From contig CAVYXC010000005.1 of the NCBI GenBank assembly GCA_963772515.1, positions 62,001 to 126,000 of the forward strand: a stretch of 64,000 nucleotides of DNA. Reading direction: 5' to 3'. A program made the position numbers and the translations under genes. The notes under the pieces were generated by a model. The model was not told where the DNA came from, did no database searches, and was given only the letters and a program-made list of their open reading frames with translations. Origin of the DNA: JAFAHD01 sp963772515 (lineage in GTDB: Bacteria; Vulcanimicrobiota; Vulcanimicrobiia; Eremiobacterales; Eremiobacteraceae). Shown here piece by piece: positions 1 to 8,162 of the stretch. Position 1 is the first letter of the stretch. Each line of letters starts with the position of its first letter.

Positions 1-600
1 CGGATCGCGGAAGCCGAACAACTGGGTTTCGGTTGCGAGCACGATCGAGAAGGCGCCGATGCAGCGGCGCATCGCGGACTCGATGCGTTCTTCCATCGAG
101 CCGGCGGCGGCGTGGGAGATCAGGCGCGCCATCACTTCTGAATCCGAGTTGGAGGTGGGGACGAGCGTGTCGTGCAGCTGCTCGCGCAGCTCTTCGGTGT
201 TGACGAGATTGCCGTTGTGCGCGAGGGCGAACTGTCCGATCTCAGTATGCGTGAGCAGCGGCTGGGCATTATAGACGATCGAGGAACCGGTCGTCGAGTA
301 GCGCGTATGGCCGACCGACAGATAGCCGGGCAGCGACTCGAGCATCTCCTCGGTGAAGATCTGGGAGATGAGCCCCATGTCTTTGTGGCACCGCAGCGTC
401 TGACCATCGGAGACCGCGATGCCTGCGCTCTCCTGGCCGCGGTGCTGCAACGAGTACAGTGCGAAAAACGTAGACCGGGCGACGTCCTCGCCCGGTGCGA
501 AAATCCCGCAGACGCCGCACGCGTCGTGGATGGCGTCGTCGCCGGCTTTTGCTTGCCAACCGTCGTACGTCGAGGGGAGCGGCTTGACGGGGGGCTTCAT
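1..600 (-). CDS. purF: Amidophosphoribosyltransferase, N-terminal part (cut by window edge)
   Basis: First committed enzyme of de novo purine synthesis: it transfers glutamine amide nitrogen to PRPP to give phosphoribosylamine. Only the first 200 codons are present. The glutaminase (Ntn) domain is clear: CGVCGIF with the nucleophile Cys after a short propeptide of about 27 residues, HRGQESAGIA, GHTRYSTTG and AHNGNL. The propeptide and Cys arrangement is that of the processed, Bacillus-type PurF. It follows purD by 47 bp on the same strand and is probably the last or a late gene of the purine operon. The PRTase domain lies beyond the window. The reading frame is open to base 1. Confidence 0.95.
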   Translation of the reverse strand, partial: MKPPVKPLPSTYDGWQAKAGDDAIHDACGVCGIFAPGEDVARSTFFALYSLQHRGQESAGIAVSDGQTLRCHKDMGLISQIFTEEMLESLPGYLSVGHTRYSTTGSSIVYNAQPLLTHTEIGQFALAHNGNLVNTEELREQLHDTLVPTSNSDSEVMARLISHAAAGSMEERIESAMRRCIGAFSIVLATETQLFGFRDP

Positions 601-647
601 GCCTTCATTTTACCATAGCCCGCAAGGCGCGTGTACCCCACCAGCCG

Positions 648-1928
648 CTAGCCGCTCCCTGCGCGTTGTGCGATGTCGCTGCGGTAGCGCAACCTGCTTC
701 CCTCCGGCAGCAGTGCCGCGTACGCCGTGCAGGCCTCGTAGGCGCGCTGGCGCGCCGCGGCGATCGTGGAGCCGAGTGCGGTCACGGTCAGGACGCGCCC
801 GCCTGACGCGCTGACCCGCTCGCCTGCCAGCTTCGAACCGCCCCAGAAGCTTGCGACGCCGGCGGCAGGCGGCGGCAGCGGCAAGTTATCCACAGGATCG
901 GAGCGTTCCGGATAATGTTCCGAGGCCAAGACGACGCCGACGCAGGCGTCTGAAGAAAAGCGCGGCGGGGGAATATCGGCTTTCGCCGCCACGGCGTAGA
1001 GCAGCTCGAATAGATCCGACTCCAGACGCGGCAGCACCACTTGGGTCTCCGGGTCTCCGAAACGAGCGTTGAACTCGAGCACGTACGGACCGCGCTTGGT
1101 CATCATCAGTCCCGCATAGAGGCAGCCGCGGTACTCCATGCCGTCGCGCCGGATGCCCTCCCGCACCGGGTCGATCACGTCTTTGCGGATGCGCGCCAGT
1201 GCCGCGTCGTCGAGCGTGCGGGCCGCCGGCGAGTACGCGCCCATGCCACCGGTGTTAGCGCCCGCGTCGCCGTCAAGCGCACGCTTGTAGTCGCAGGCCG
1301 GCGCCAGCATGTGCATGACCGAGCCGTCGGTGACCGCCATGACCGAGACTTCTTTGCCTTCGAGGCGTTCCTCAAGCACCAGCGTCGTACCGCCGCCTGG
1401 CAGGGCGTGCTTATCGTACCATTGGTCGAGCACTGGCTGAGCCTCGTCAGGGGAATCCACCACGACGACGCCCTTGCCGCCCGCCAGCCCGTCGGCTTTG
1501 AGCACGACACCGCCCCGCCATTCGTTGAGGGCGCGCTGCGCCTGCTTGCGGTCGTGCGCTACTTTGAACGCCGCGGTCGGGATGCCGTAACGCAGCATCC
1601 ATTGCTTGGCGAACGCCTTGCTCGATTCGAGCCGGGCGGCCGCACGGTCAGGTCCAAACGTCGGGATGTCGGCCGCGCGCAACGCGTCGGCCACGCCGAC
1701 CGCAAGCGCCGCTTCCGGGCCGATGACCGCAAGGCCGATCTGCTCTTCTTTCGCCCGAGCGACGAGCGCGTGCGTGTCGGTCGCGGATATGTCGGACCAG
1801 TTGGTGCCGAGCAGCGCCGTGCCGGCGTTGCCGGGCGCCGCGTGGAGCGCGCTCACCTCGGGCGACTGCGCGAGCTTCCACGCGAGCGCGTGTTCGCGCG
1901 CGCCCGATCCGACGACCAGAACGTTCAC
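648..1928 (-). CDS. purD: Phosphoribosylamine--glycine ligase
   Basis: GAR synthetase, the second step of purine synthesis, an ATP-grasp ligase of 426 aa (normal length). The N-terminal Rossmann motif VVGSGAREHA is at residues 5-14, the ATP-grasp loop KADGLAGGKGV at about 144-154, and the metal-binding signature EFNARFGDPETQV at about 285-297. Start codon is GTG. It lies between guaA and purF in the operon but is separated from guaA by two opposite-strand genes. Its first codons and upstream region are duplicated at 2591-2637 (see the repeat entries). Confidence 0.97.
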   Translation of the reverse strand: MNVLVVGSGAREHALAWKLAQSPEVSALHAAPGNAGTALLGTNWSDISATDTHALVARAKEEQIGLAVIGPEAALAVGVADALRAADIPTFGPDRAAARLESSKAFAKQWMLRYGIPTAAFKVAHDRKQAQRALNEWRGGVVLKADGLAGGKGVVVVDSPDEAQPVLDQWYDKHALPGGGTTLVLEERLEGKEVSVMAVTDGSVMHMLAPACDYKRALDGDAGANTGGMGAYSPAARTLDDAALARIRKDVIDPVREGIRRDGMEYRGCLYAGLMMTKRGPYVLEFNARFGDPETQVVLPRLESDLFELLYAVAAKADIPPPRFSSDACVGVVLASEHYPERSDPVDNLPLPPPAAGVASFWGGSKLAGERVSASGGRVLTVTALGSTIAAARQRAYEACTAYAALLPEGSRLRYRSDIAQRAGSG

Positions 1929-2586
1929 GACGAGGCGGTTATGGCTGCGGCGCGAACTGACCTCTCATGAGTCTCGAGCTTTGGAGCACCATCGCCTCGG
2001 TCGGCACCTTCGTGGTCATCACGGCCACCGCGATTGCGGCCATCGTTCAGCTCGTACACATCAGAAGCAGCAACCAGATCTCAATCCTCACGATATTTCG
2101 CAAGGAGCAAGAAGATCCCGAATTCCGCGCCGGGATGGAGCTCATCTCGACGCTCGACGCAAGGCTGGAAGATCCGACGTTTCGAAGGCTCTTCACTCAA
2201 GACTCGGTTCCCGCTTCGCTCTGGGGCTATTTGAGAGTCGTACTCTTGTACGAGGATCTCGGCTACCTCGTCAAGCGAGGCATCCTGGATGCCGGCCTGT
2301 TCCGCGACCTTTGGGGACCGCTTGTGATCGCCGTGTGGAAAAAGACCGCACGAGCGACGGCCGTCGCCAGGCGGACGCGTGGACCCGGCTTCTTAGAGAA
2401 TTTCGAGTACCTCACGTTGCTAAGCAGACGATTCTCCCAAAGTGGAACGACGGTCTTCCCGAAAAATGCGCCGCGCATCGAACTCGAAGACCCCTGGGCC
2501 GAGCAAGATGGCAGCCCTGCGTCCTCGATCTCCGAGACTTGACGGTTCACTCCCCACTGGATAGTCGCCGGCGGCTTAATCGTGAT
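1921..2586. repeat. Tandem duplication, copy 1
   Basis: First unit of a tandem repeat of roughly 650 bp. It begins inside the purD start region, contains one whole plus-strand gene (1967-2542), and ends in a degraded copy of the guaA 3' end (2551-2586). The first 80 or so bases nearly match 2591-2670, while the middle has diverged substantially. The duplication is therefore old, although its ends are still recognisable. Confidence 0.85.
1967..2542 (+). CDS. Membrane-anchored protein of unknown function, DUF4760-like (copy 1)
   Basis: 191 aa. One N-terminal transmembrane helix (about residues 5-28, rich in A, I, T, V) is followed by the motif LVHIRSSNQISIL and a mostly helical soluble part of about 150 residues. 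Layout (single N-terminal TM, then R-S-N-Q) resembles DUF4760 proteins, whose function is unknown. Paralogs lie at 2637-3209 and 57855-58427. Conserved blocks shared by all three include SxxASxGTFVVI, a GN/GYL..R...LD central block, and xLxENFEYLxxLS near the C-terminus. It is inserted on the opposite strand within the purine operon, divergent from purD. Family name is tentative. Confidence 0.75.
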   Translation: MSLELWSTIASVGTFVVITATAIAAIVQLVHIRSSNQISILTIFRKEQEDPEFRAGMELISTLDARLEDPTFRRLFTQDSVPASLWGYLRVVLLYEDLGYLVKRGILDAGLFRDLWGPLVIAVWKKTARATAVARRTRGPGFLENFEYLTLLSRRFSQSGTTVFPKNAPRIELEDPWAEQDGSPASSISET

Positions 2587-2598
2587 AAGGACGTTCAC
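2551..2598 (-). pseudogene. Duplication scar: guaA 3' end fused to purD start
   Basis: Read on the minus strand this reads MNVLITIKPPATIQWG. The first four residues are those of PurD (MNVL) and the rest matches the GuaA C-terminus (ITSKPPATIEWE). This is the join between the two tandem units. The open frame continues antisense to the upstream gene and is not expected to be a functional protein. Confidence 0.8.
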
Positions 2599-3232
2599 GA
2601 CGAGGCGGTTATCGCCGCAGCGCGAACTGACCTCCTGTGAGCCTCGAGCTTTGGAGCACCATCGCCTCGGTCGGCACGTTCGTTGTGATCACCGCAACGG
2701 CGATCGCAGCCGTCATCCAGCTCTACCATCTGCGCTCGAGCAATCAGATCGCCATCCTCAACGATTTTCGCAAGGCGACGGAAGAGCCCGAGTTCCGCGC
2801 AGCGATCGAGTACCTGCGCGACCTCCCGCGCAGGGTCATGGACGAGGAATTCCGCGGCCAGCTTGCTCGCTCACCGCTGCTGCCCGCGATGTATCCGATC
2901 AACCTCGTCGGGAGGCTGTACGAAACGCTGGGCGCCTACGTGAACCGCGGCATGCTGGACGCGGATACCGTGTGCGACCTATGGGCGCCGGTCGTCTTCG
3001 CCGACTGGAACTCTATGGCAGACGCTATCGTTGTCATGCGACGGACGCGAGGACCTGAGCTGTTCGAGAATTTCGAGTACCTCGCCGCCATCAGCAGCCG
3101 CTACTTGGAGCGCAACAAGAGCGTCTACCCGAAGAACTTGCCACGCATCGCGCCCGCAGATAGATGGGCAGCGCAGGACGCGGCTGTGCCGCCTACTCCC
3201 ACTCGATAGTCGCCGGCGGCTTGCTCGTGATG
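2591..3232. repeat. Tandem duplication, copy 2
   Basis: Second unit. It starts with the purD start region (8 bp of purD coding plus its upstream sequence), contains the gene 2637-3209, and ends within the genuine guaA 3' end (about 3194-3232). The purD and guaA edges in this unit and in copy 1 define the exact extent of the ancestral segment that was duplicated. Confidence 0.85.
2637..3209 (+). CDS. Membrane-anchored protein of unknown function, DUF4760-like (copy 2)
   Basis: 190 aa, GTG start aligned with the ATG of copy 1. It has the same N-terminal TM helix and the same blocks (SLELWSTIASVGTF, LRSSNQIAIL, LFENFEYLAAIS). The last 17 bp overlap the 3' end of guaA on the opposite strand, so the C-terminal residues TPTR are templated by guaA antisense sequence. 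Both copies keep intact frames after considerable divergence, which suggests selection. Function unknown. Confidence 0.75.
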   Translation: MSLELWSTIASVGTFVVITATAIAAVIQLYHLRSSNQIAILNDFRKATEEPEFRAAIEYLRDLPRRVMDEEFRGQLARSPLLPAMYPINLVGRLYETLGAYVNRGMLDADTVCDLWAPVVFADWNSMADAIVVMRRTRGPELFENFEYLAAISSRYLERNKSVYPKNLPRIAPADRWAAQDAAVPPTPTR

Positions 3233-4773
3233 TCGTAGACGACGCGGTTCACGCCCGGCACTTCGTTGACGATACGCGTCGCGATGCGTGCCAGCGTGTC
3301 CGGCAACAGCCGCGCCCAATCGGCGGTCATGCCGTCGTCGCTGGTGACCGCGCGAATCGCGACCATGTTGGCGTAGGTGCGGCCGTCGCCCATCACGCCG
3401 ACGCTTTGCAGCGGCGTCAGCACTGCGAAGTACTGCCAGGGGACATCGGCCTCTTTTTCGATCTCCTCGCGAGCGATCGCATCCGCGCGACGCAAGACGT
3501 CGAGGCGCTCGGCGGTCACCGCACCGAGCACGCGCACAGCCAAGCCCGGACCCGGGAACGGCTGGCGATTCACGATATGCGCGGGCAGCCCGAGTTGGCG
3601 GCCCAACTCGCGCACTTCATCCTTGAATAGCAGTTTGAGCGGCTCGACGAGCCCGAGGGCCATCGTCTCGGGCAACCCGCCGACGTTGTGGTGCGTCTTG
3701 ATCTTGTGGCCGGCTTTGCTCGCAGGTGTCTTGCTCTCGATGACGTCGGGATAGAGCGTGCCTTGCACGAGGAACTCGACGCCGGGGATCTTTTGCGCTT
3801 CTTCTTCGAACACCGCGACGAACTCGCGCCCGATGATCGTGCGCTTTTGTTCGGGATCGGAGACGCCGGCCAGCGCGGCCAAGAACCGCTTGCTGGCGTC
3901 CACGTGCACGAGATTCAGGTGCAGCACGTCGCGGAAGGCTTCGACCACTTGTTTGGCCTCATCTTGGCGCAACAGTCCGTGATCGACGAAGATGCAGGTG
4001 AGCCGGTCGCCGATAGCCCGCGACACGAGCGTGGCGGCTACCGCGCTGTCGACCCCGCCGGACAGCCCGCACACGGCACGCGCGTCGCCGATCTGGGCTC
4101 GGATGCGTTCGACGCTGCGCTCGATGAACGACGACATCTCCCAGCGTTCGGAAATGCCGGCGACTTTGCGCAAGAAGTTGTGCAGCACGCGCTTGCCGTG
4201 CTCAGTGTGCTTCACCTCAGGATGGAATTGCACGCCGTACCAGTGGCGGCTCGGATCACCGACCGCGGCCTGTGCGCACGCGGCGGTGTGCGCGAGCGTC
4301 TGGAAGCCTTCCGGCAATTCGGTCACGGTGTCGCCATGGCTCATCCACGCCTGCGAATGGGTCGGCAATCCCTCGAGCAGGGGAGAGTGAACCGCGTCGA
4401 CGACGAGTTCAGCCTTGCCGAACTCGCGGATCTCGCCCGGTACTACTGTGCCGCCCAACGCGCGCACAAGGTCTTGCAGGCCATAGCAAATGCCTAGAAT
4501 CGGCTTACCGGCCTCGAGCAGTTGCGGCGGGATATGCGGCGCGCCCGGCGCGACGACGCTTTCAGGGCCTCCGGTCAGGATGAATGCGCTTGGGTTGCGC
4601 CGTTCCACCTCGGACCAGGGCGTGTCGTAGGGGAGCACTTCTGAATAGACCTGTTCCTCGCGCACGCGCCGCGCGATCAGCTGGCTGTACTGCGCGCCGA
4701 AATCGAGGATGACGACGGTTTCCTGTGCCGGCGTGTCAGCCGTCGGCTTTTCAGTGACTGGCGACGATTTCAT
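3193..4773 (-). CDS. guaA: GMP synthase (glutamine-hydrolysing)
   Basis: Converts XMP to GMP using glutamine. It has an N-terminal class I glutaminase (ILDFGAQYSQLIARR, nucleophile Cys in GICYGLQ), a PP-loop ATP pyrophosphatase domain (SGGVDSAVAA) and a C-terminal dimerisation domain ending KPPATIEWE. Length of about 526 aa is normal. I chose the ATG at 4773; a TTG two codons upstream (4779) is the alternative and lies closer to a GGCGG. It follows the second PurP-family gene by 22 bp and is the only guanine-branch gene in the operon. Confidence 0.96.
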   Translation of the reverse strand: MKSSPVTEKPTADTPAQETVVILDFGAQYSQLIARRVREEQVYSEVLPYDTPWSEVERRNPSAFILTGGPESVVAPGAPHIPPQLLEAGKPILGICYGLQDLVRALGGTVVPGEIREFGKAELVVDAVHSPLLEGLPTHSQAWMSHGDTVTELPEGFQTLAHTAACAQAAVGDPSRHWYGVQFHPEVKHTEHGKRVLHNFLRKVAGISERWEMSSFIERSVERIRAQIGDARAVCGLSGGVDSAVAATLVSRAIGDRLTCIFVDHGLLRQDEAKQVVEAFRDVLHLNLVHVDASKRFLAALAGVSDPEQKRTIIGREFVAVFEEEAQKIPGVEFLVQGTLYPDVIESKTPASKAGHKIKTHHNVGGLPETMALGLVEPLKLLFKDEVRELGRQLGLPAHIVNRQPFPGPGLAVRVLGAVTAERLDVLRRADAIAREEIEKEADVPWQYFAVLTPLQSVGVMGDGRTYANMVAIRAVTSDDGMTADWARLLPDTLARIATRIVNEVPGVNRVVYDITSKPPATIEWE

Positions 4774-4795
4774 AACCAATTGTTTCCGCCAGCTT

Positions 4796-5929
4796 TCACG
4801 TGAGCACCTCTGCCAGCCGGCCGGCGTCGCGGGCCATCAGTATCTCGCCGGCGATGCGGTCGCCCACCGACATCTCCCGTCCCCAGCGGTACGCCGAGTA
4901 CGGAGTGAACTTCGTGCCGGGCGAGCCTGGGATGCGCAAACTGACGTCATAGACCACGAACGACTTAGGCGGCCCCGCCGCGATCACGCATTGCAGTGCG
5001 AACGGTCCGATGATGCCGGGAGCACGAGCCGCGCGAGCCGCCGCTACAAAACGCTCGCCCATGTCGAAGGCTTGCTCGAGCATCGATTCGGTGAGCGTGG
5101 CCGCGATATGCCCGGCTTCCTCCATTGACGGCATAAACGCGCCGCCGAGGGACGCCTGCTCGATCGCCAGCAGCGCGCGCGCGCCGTCGATGTTCGTCTG
5201 GCGGCGGGTATCGGTGCCCAACAATTCAAGCTCGCCGAGCATCGGCGAATAGAAGAAATTCAAATTGACGGTCGGGCCGAGCACATACTCCTCGAGCACC
5301 GCACCGGCCAACCCGGCCTCGCTGATCACGCCCGCGCGCAGCAGCGCTCCCGAGCGACGTTTGTACTGCTCCGGCGACGCGGCGACGAAGAACGCGCGCT
5401 CGAACGTCACCTTGGCGTGCGGAGCCTTGATGAGCGTGAGCCCGTCAATCTCGTCGGGCGAGCGCAGCCGGCGCGGGAAACGAAGACCGGCCGCCTCGAG
5501 CAGCCGGTATTGGTTGTCGGGCTCGTCGCGCTCCTCGGCGCGCAGCAGATAGCGTGACCCGAAGAACGGCACGCGCATGCCGCGCTCGATCTCCTCAAAC
5601 GTGTGGTGCTGGCGCGCGTAGACCTCGAACGAGCGGTTGGGGATGAAGATCGCATTGCGCCGCAGCAGCTCGACCTGCACGTCCTCCAGCACGACGTCCG
5701 CGAAATGGCTGACCATCAGCGTGTCGTCCACACAACCCGTGCCGTCTGGCCGCGACGCGTAATAGACGGCATAGGTGCGCTCGCGCCCTTTGACCGTGAT
5801 GACGAGGTTGCGCAGGCCCGCGCGCTTGGCGCCGAGGCAGACGTCGAGCGCCGAATGGCTGCCGATGCAGCAGAGCGTCAGATTAGCAGGGTCGTAGCCG
5901 GCGAGGACGTCCGCGACGCCCGCCGTCAA
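4796..5929 (-). CDS. PurP-family ATP-grasp protein, second paralog
   Basis: 377 aa, similar over its length to the adjacent PurP: GSHSALDVCLGAK near residue 23, then RNAIFIPNRSFEVY, and the C-terminal MSVGDRIAGEI block. The glycine-rich ATP loop of PurP (GAQGGKGY) is replaced by KAPHAKVTFERAF at about 168-180, so ATP use may be altered or lost. Archaea often carry two PurP paralogs, of which only one is a proven FAICAR synthetase. The stop overlaps nothing downstream, and the start overlaps the end of purP by 4 bp, implying coupled translation. It may be a partner subunit or a divergent ligase. Confidence 0.8.
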   Translation of the reverse strand: MTAGVADVLAGYDPANLTLCCIGSHSALDVCLGAKRAGLRNLVITVKGRERTYAVYYASRPDGTGCVDDTLMVSHFADVVLEDVQVELLRRNAIFIPNRSFEVYARQHHTFEEIERGMRVPFFGSRYLLRAEERDEPDNQYRLLEAAGLRFPRRLRSPDEIDGLTLIKAPHAKVTFERAFFVAASPEQYKRRSGALLRAGVISEAGLAGAVLEEYVLGPTVNLNFFYSPMLGELELLGTDTRRQTNIDGARALLAIEQASLGGAFMPSMEEAGHIAATLTESMLEQAFDMGERFVAAARAARAPGIIGPFALQCVIAAGPPKSFVVYDVSLRIPGSPGTKFTPYSAYRWGREMSVGDRIAGEILMARDAGRLAEVLT

Positions 5930-7041
5930 TTCGCTGGAACTCCCGGTCCGGGGATACGCGCCAGCGGCGGTTTGCCGTTGGCTTCTTCGACCAAGAGCCT
6001 GCTGGATTGGTCGAGCACTAACGAGAGACTATTGGAGAGCAGCGCGTTCTTGATCTCGCGCGCGATGCGCCGGCCGGTCGACATCGGTTCGGTGTAGTTA
6101 AGATACGAATACGGCGAGCCGTCGATGAAGAGATTGGTGCCCGCGACGATGCGCGCCGAGATCTCCATCAGGAAGAACTCGGCCTCGGGCGTGACGATGG
6201 TCTCCAGGCAGAAGGCGCCGAACAGTCCGCGTTCGCCGCACAACTCGCGGCTCACGCGCACGACCGCCTCGCCCATGTGGAACGCTTCGGCGAGCAGCGA
6301 CTCGCGCAAGCTGATCGGCTGGTTGCCGATGACCACGTAGCTCGGCTGGATATCCCAACCCTCTTGGCTGGCCGACGGGATGCGACCGAGTGAGTCGACG
6401 TTGCTCTCGTAGCGCCGGTCCATCGACATGATCTCGAGCTTGCCGGTCAACGGCGAGTAGAAATAATGGATGTACACCGGCACGCCGATGACGTACTCTT
6501 GCATGATGTACTTTTGCTCGACGAGATGCGCGGCGCGCTTGTGGAAATCTTCCGCGTTTTTGACAAACAGATATCCTTTGCCGCCCTGCGCGCCGTACAG
6601 CTTGACGATCACCGGACGATCGATCTCGCTCGCTTTGGTGAACTGGCGCGGCATCTTCAGCCCGGCTTTGAGCAGCCACTCGCGCTGGCGCATGCGGTCC
6701 GCTTCCAGATCGAGCACGGCTTTGTTGCCGAAGTACGGCGTGGTCATGGCCTTGTGCTGTTCGAGCGAGAGATAGGCTACGAACGAGCCGTGCGGCACCA
6801 TCACGACCTTGCGCTTGCCGAGCTCTTTCTCGACCTTCGGGAAGTCGCTGTAGCGTGGGATGACCATGACTTCGTCCACGAAGCCGAAGCTCGCGTACAG
6901 GCTCTCGTTCTGCGGTGTGGTGACGGCGAGGGTGTGGAACCCCTCGTCTTTGGCTCCCTTGAGGATCTGCAGCGCAGAGTGGCTGCCGAGCGTCGCGATC
7001 GTGTAGAGCTCGGGGAGTTGCGCGGACGATTTGCGTGCCAT
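5926..7041 (-). CDS. purP: Formate-dependent FAICAR synthetase (archaeal-type PurP)
   Basis: 371 aa. PurP uses formate and ATP to formylate AICAR to FAICAR, replacing the folate-dependent PurH transformylase. Seen here: the N-terminal TIATLGSHSALQILKGAK (AICAR-binding region in known PurPs), FGNKAVLDLEADRMRQREWL, ATP-grasp loop GAQGGKGY at 150-157, the block VGVPVYIHYFYSP, and EISARIVAGTN near the C-terminus. PurP is best known from archaea. Here it sits in a bacterial operon after a PurS-like gene (40 bp gap), and no purH is present in the window. The activity is an inference from family membership. Confidence 0.9.
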   Translation of the reverse strand: MARKSSAQLPELYTIATLGSHSALQILKGAKDEGFHTLAVTTPQNESLYASFGFVDEVMVIPRYSDFPKVEKELGKRKVVMVPHGSFVAYLSLEQHKAMTTPYFGNKAVLDLEADRMRQREWLLKAGLKMPRQFTKASEIDRPVIVKLYGAQGGKGYLFVKNAEDFHKRAAHLVEQKYIMQEYVIGVPVYIHYFYSPLTGKLEIMSMDRRYESNVDSLGRIPSASQEGWDIQPSYVVIGNQPISLRESLLAEAFHMGEAVVRVSRELCGERGLFGAFCLETIVTPEAEFFLMEISARIVAGTNLFIDGSPYSYLNYTEPMSTGRRIAREIKNALLSNSLSLVLDQSSRLLVEEANGKPPLARIPGPGVPAN

Positions 7042-7080
7042 TATTGCCTCTTCTCCTTCGCCTCTGCGCCCATAATCCCC

Positions 7081-7596
7081 TTATCGTGTAGCGGCGACGG
7101 CTCGTGCGGGCACCGGCCGCACATGAAAACGTTGCGAATATGGATTGGCGAGCAGCTCTCGGCACGCCCACTCGATGCGCGCTTTGGGCGCAGGGCCGCT
7201 CGACTCGTACAGCCGCCATGCGACCCCGCGCGACAGCGTCTTCAGACCGCTCAGACCGAACGGTCCGGCGAGTAGCGTGACAAGCCCCGACGTCTCGTCC
7301 TCACGATCGATGACGAGCGCTTCCCATTGCGCCGCGCCGTTGCCCTCGACGGCCGGTGCAGAAGCGGGCGCGTAGCTCAGGCGATGCTTGTTGGGGTTGA
7401 ACAGGATCTCCGCATGCGCGACTTTGGCCACGATGTCATCGGTCGCCGCGGGCGGCGCATCGACATCCAACTCGACGATCTCCGTCCGCTCGACCCGCTC
7501 GAGCGCGGTGTAGCCGAGCTGCCGCAGCGCCGTGAGCACGGTGAACGCCGTGTTGTCGGGCACGATCAGATCGATCGCGATTTCAAGGCGCATCAT
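7081..7596 (-). CDS. purS: PurS-like protein with C-terminal extension
   Basis: 171 aa starting MMRLEIAIDLIVPDN. Residues 1-45 resemble PurS (beta strand, helix with ALRQLGY, then a strand ERTEIVELDVD), the small dimer that bridges PurL and PurQ. The short PurL found here normally needs PurS. Standard PurS is about 80 aa, so the remaining 90 residues (LSYAPAS..., LVTLLAGPFGLSGLKTLSRGVAWRLYE...) are an extension I cannot assign. The start overlaps the upstream gene (ATGA); a second ATG is directly adjacent. Symbol is tentative and based on position plus the N-terminal pattern. Confidence 0.6.
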   Translation of the reverse strand: MMRLEIAIDLIVPDNTAFTVLTALRQLGYTALERVERTEIVELDVDAPPAATDDIVAKVAHAEILFNPNKHRLSYAPASAPAVEGNGAAQWEALVIDREDETSGLVTLLAGPFGLSGLKTLSRGVAWRLYESSGPAPKARIEWACRELLANPYSQRFHVRPVPARAVAATR

Positions 7597-8162
7597 TCGA
7601 GCACCGGCCTCGGACCAGGCCCGGCGCGACGGACCAAGGTCACGATCAGGATGATCAGCCCGAGCCCGAGACTCGCGAACGCCAGCGCAAGCCATTTGAA
7701 GAACGACGCGATGAACTCGGCCGCGACCGGCGGCGCGATCGCGAGCACGATGCGCCCGCCTTTGGTGCCCGCATAGTCGCAGTTGATGACATAGATCCCC
7801 GCGTCCGACGCGGTGAACTGCGCGACCGCCTTGCCCGAGCGACCTCCGAAATCGTACTCGCGGTTGAGACTCGCGGGCATGATCTCCACCGCCTGGCCGG
7901 CGCGGCCGACGATCGAACACTTTATGTCGGTGGTCTCAGGCGTGTCGAAGATCTCACCGTTGACGACGCTGCGATATTCATAATAGATGACGTACGGTCC
8001 GGGCTTGCTCAAGTGCAGATCGTCAGATCCCGGCACGACGATCCTGACGAATGCCGTCTGCAGCGATTTGAAATCGCCCAACGCTCCGAACACGCTTGCC
8101 ACCATGCCCGCGATGATCACCAGCGCGCCAACGCCATACCACCACGAACTCGCGCCTTTCAT
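7593..8162 (-). CDS. Two-helix membrane protein within the purine operon, unknown function
   Basis: 189 aa. N-terminal TM helix (about residues 8-26, VGALVIIAGMVASVFGAL), an outward-facing beta-rich region of about 115 residues (LSKPGPYVIYYEYRS..., GIYVINCDYAG), and a C-terminal TM helix (about 157-178) with a basic tail. The ATG overlaps the purQ stop (ATGA) and its own stop overlaps the PurS-like start, so it is translated as part of the purine mRNA. I know no purine role for such a protein. The frame is intact and the composition fits its neighbours. Confidence 0.75.
   Translation of the reverse strand: MKGASSWWYGVGALVIIAGMVASVFGALGDFKSLQTAFVRIVVPGSDDLHLSKPGPYVIYYEYRSVVNGEIFDTPETTDIKCSIVGRAGQAVEIMPASLNREYDFGGRSGKAVAQFTASDAGIYVINCDYAGTKGGRIVLAIAPPVAAEFIASFFKWLALAFASLGLGLIILIVTLVRRAGPGPRPVLE

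Noticed and set aside
2263..2598. Minus-strand frame beginning MNVLITIKPP as a gene
   Set aside because: It is the duplication scar continuing antisense to the DUF4760-like gene. Only the first 16 residues are meaningful.
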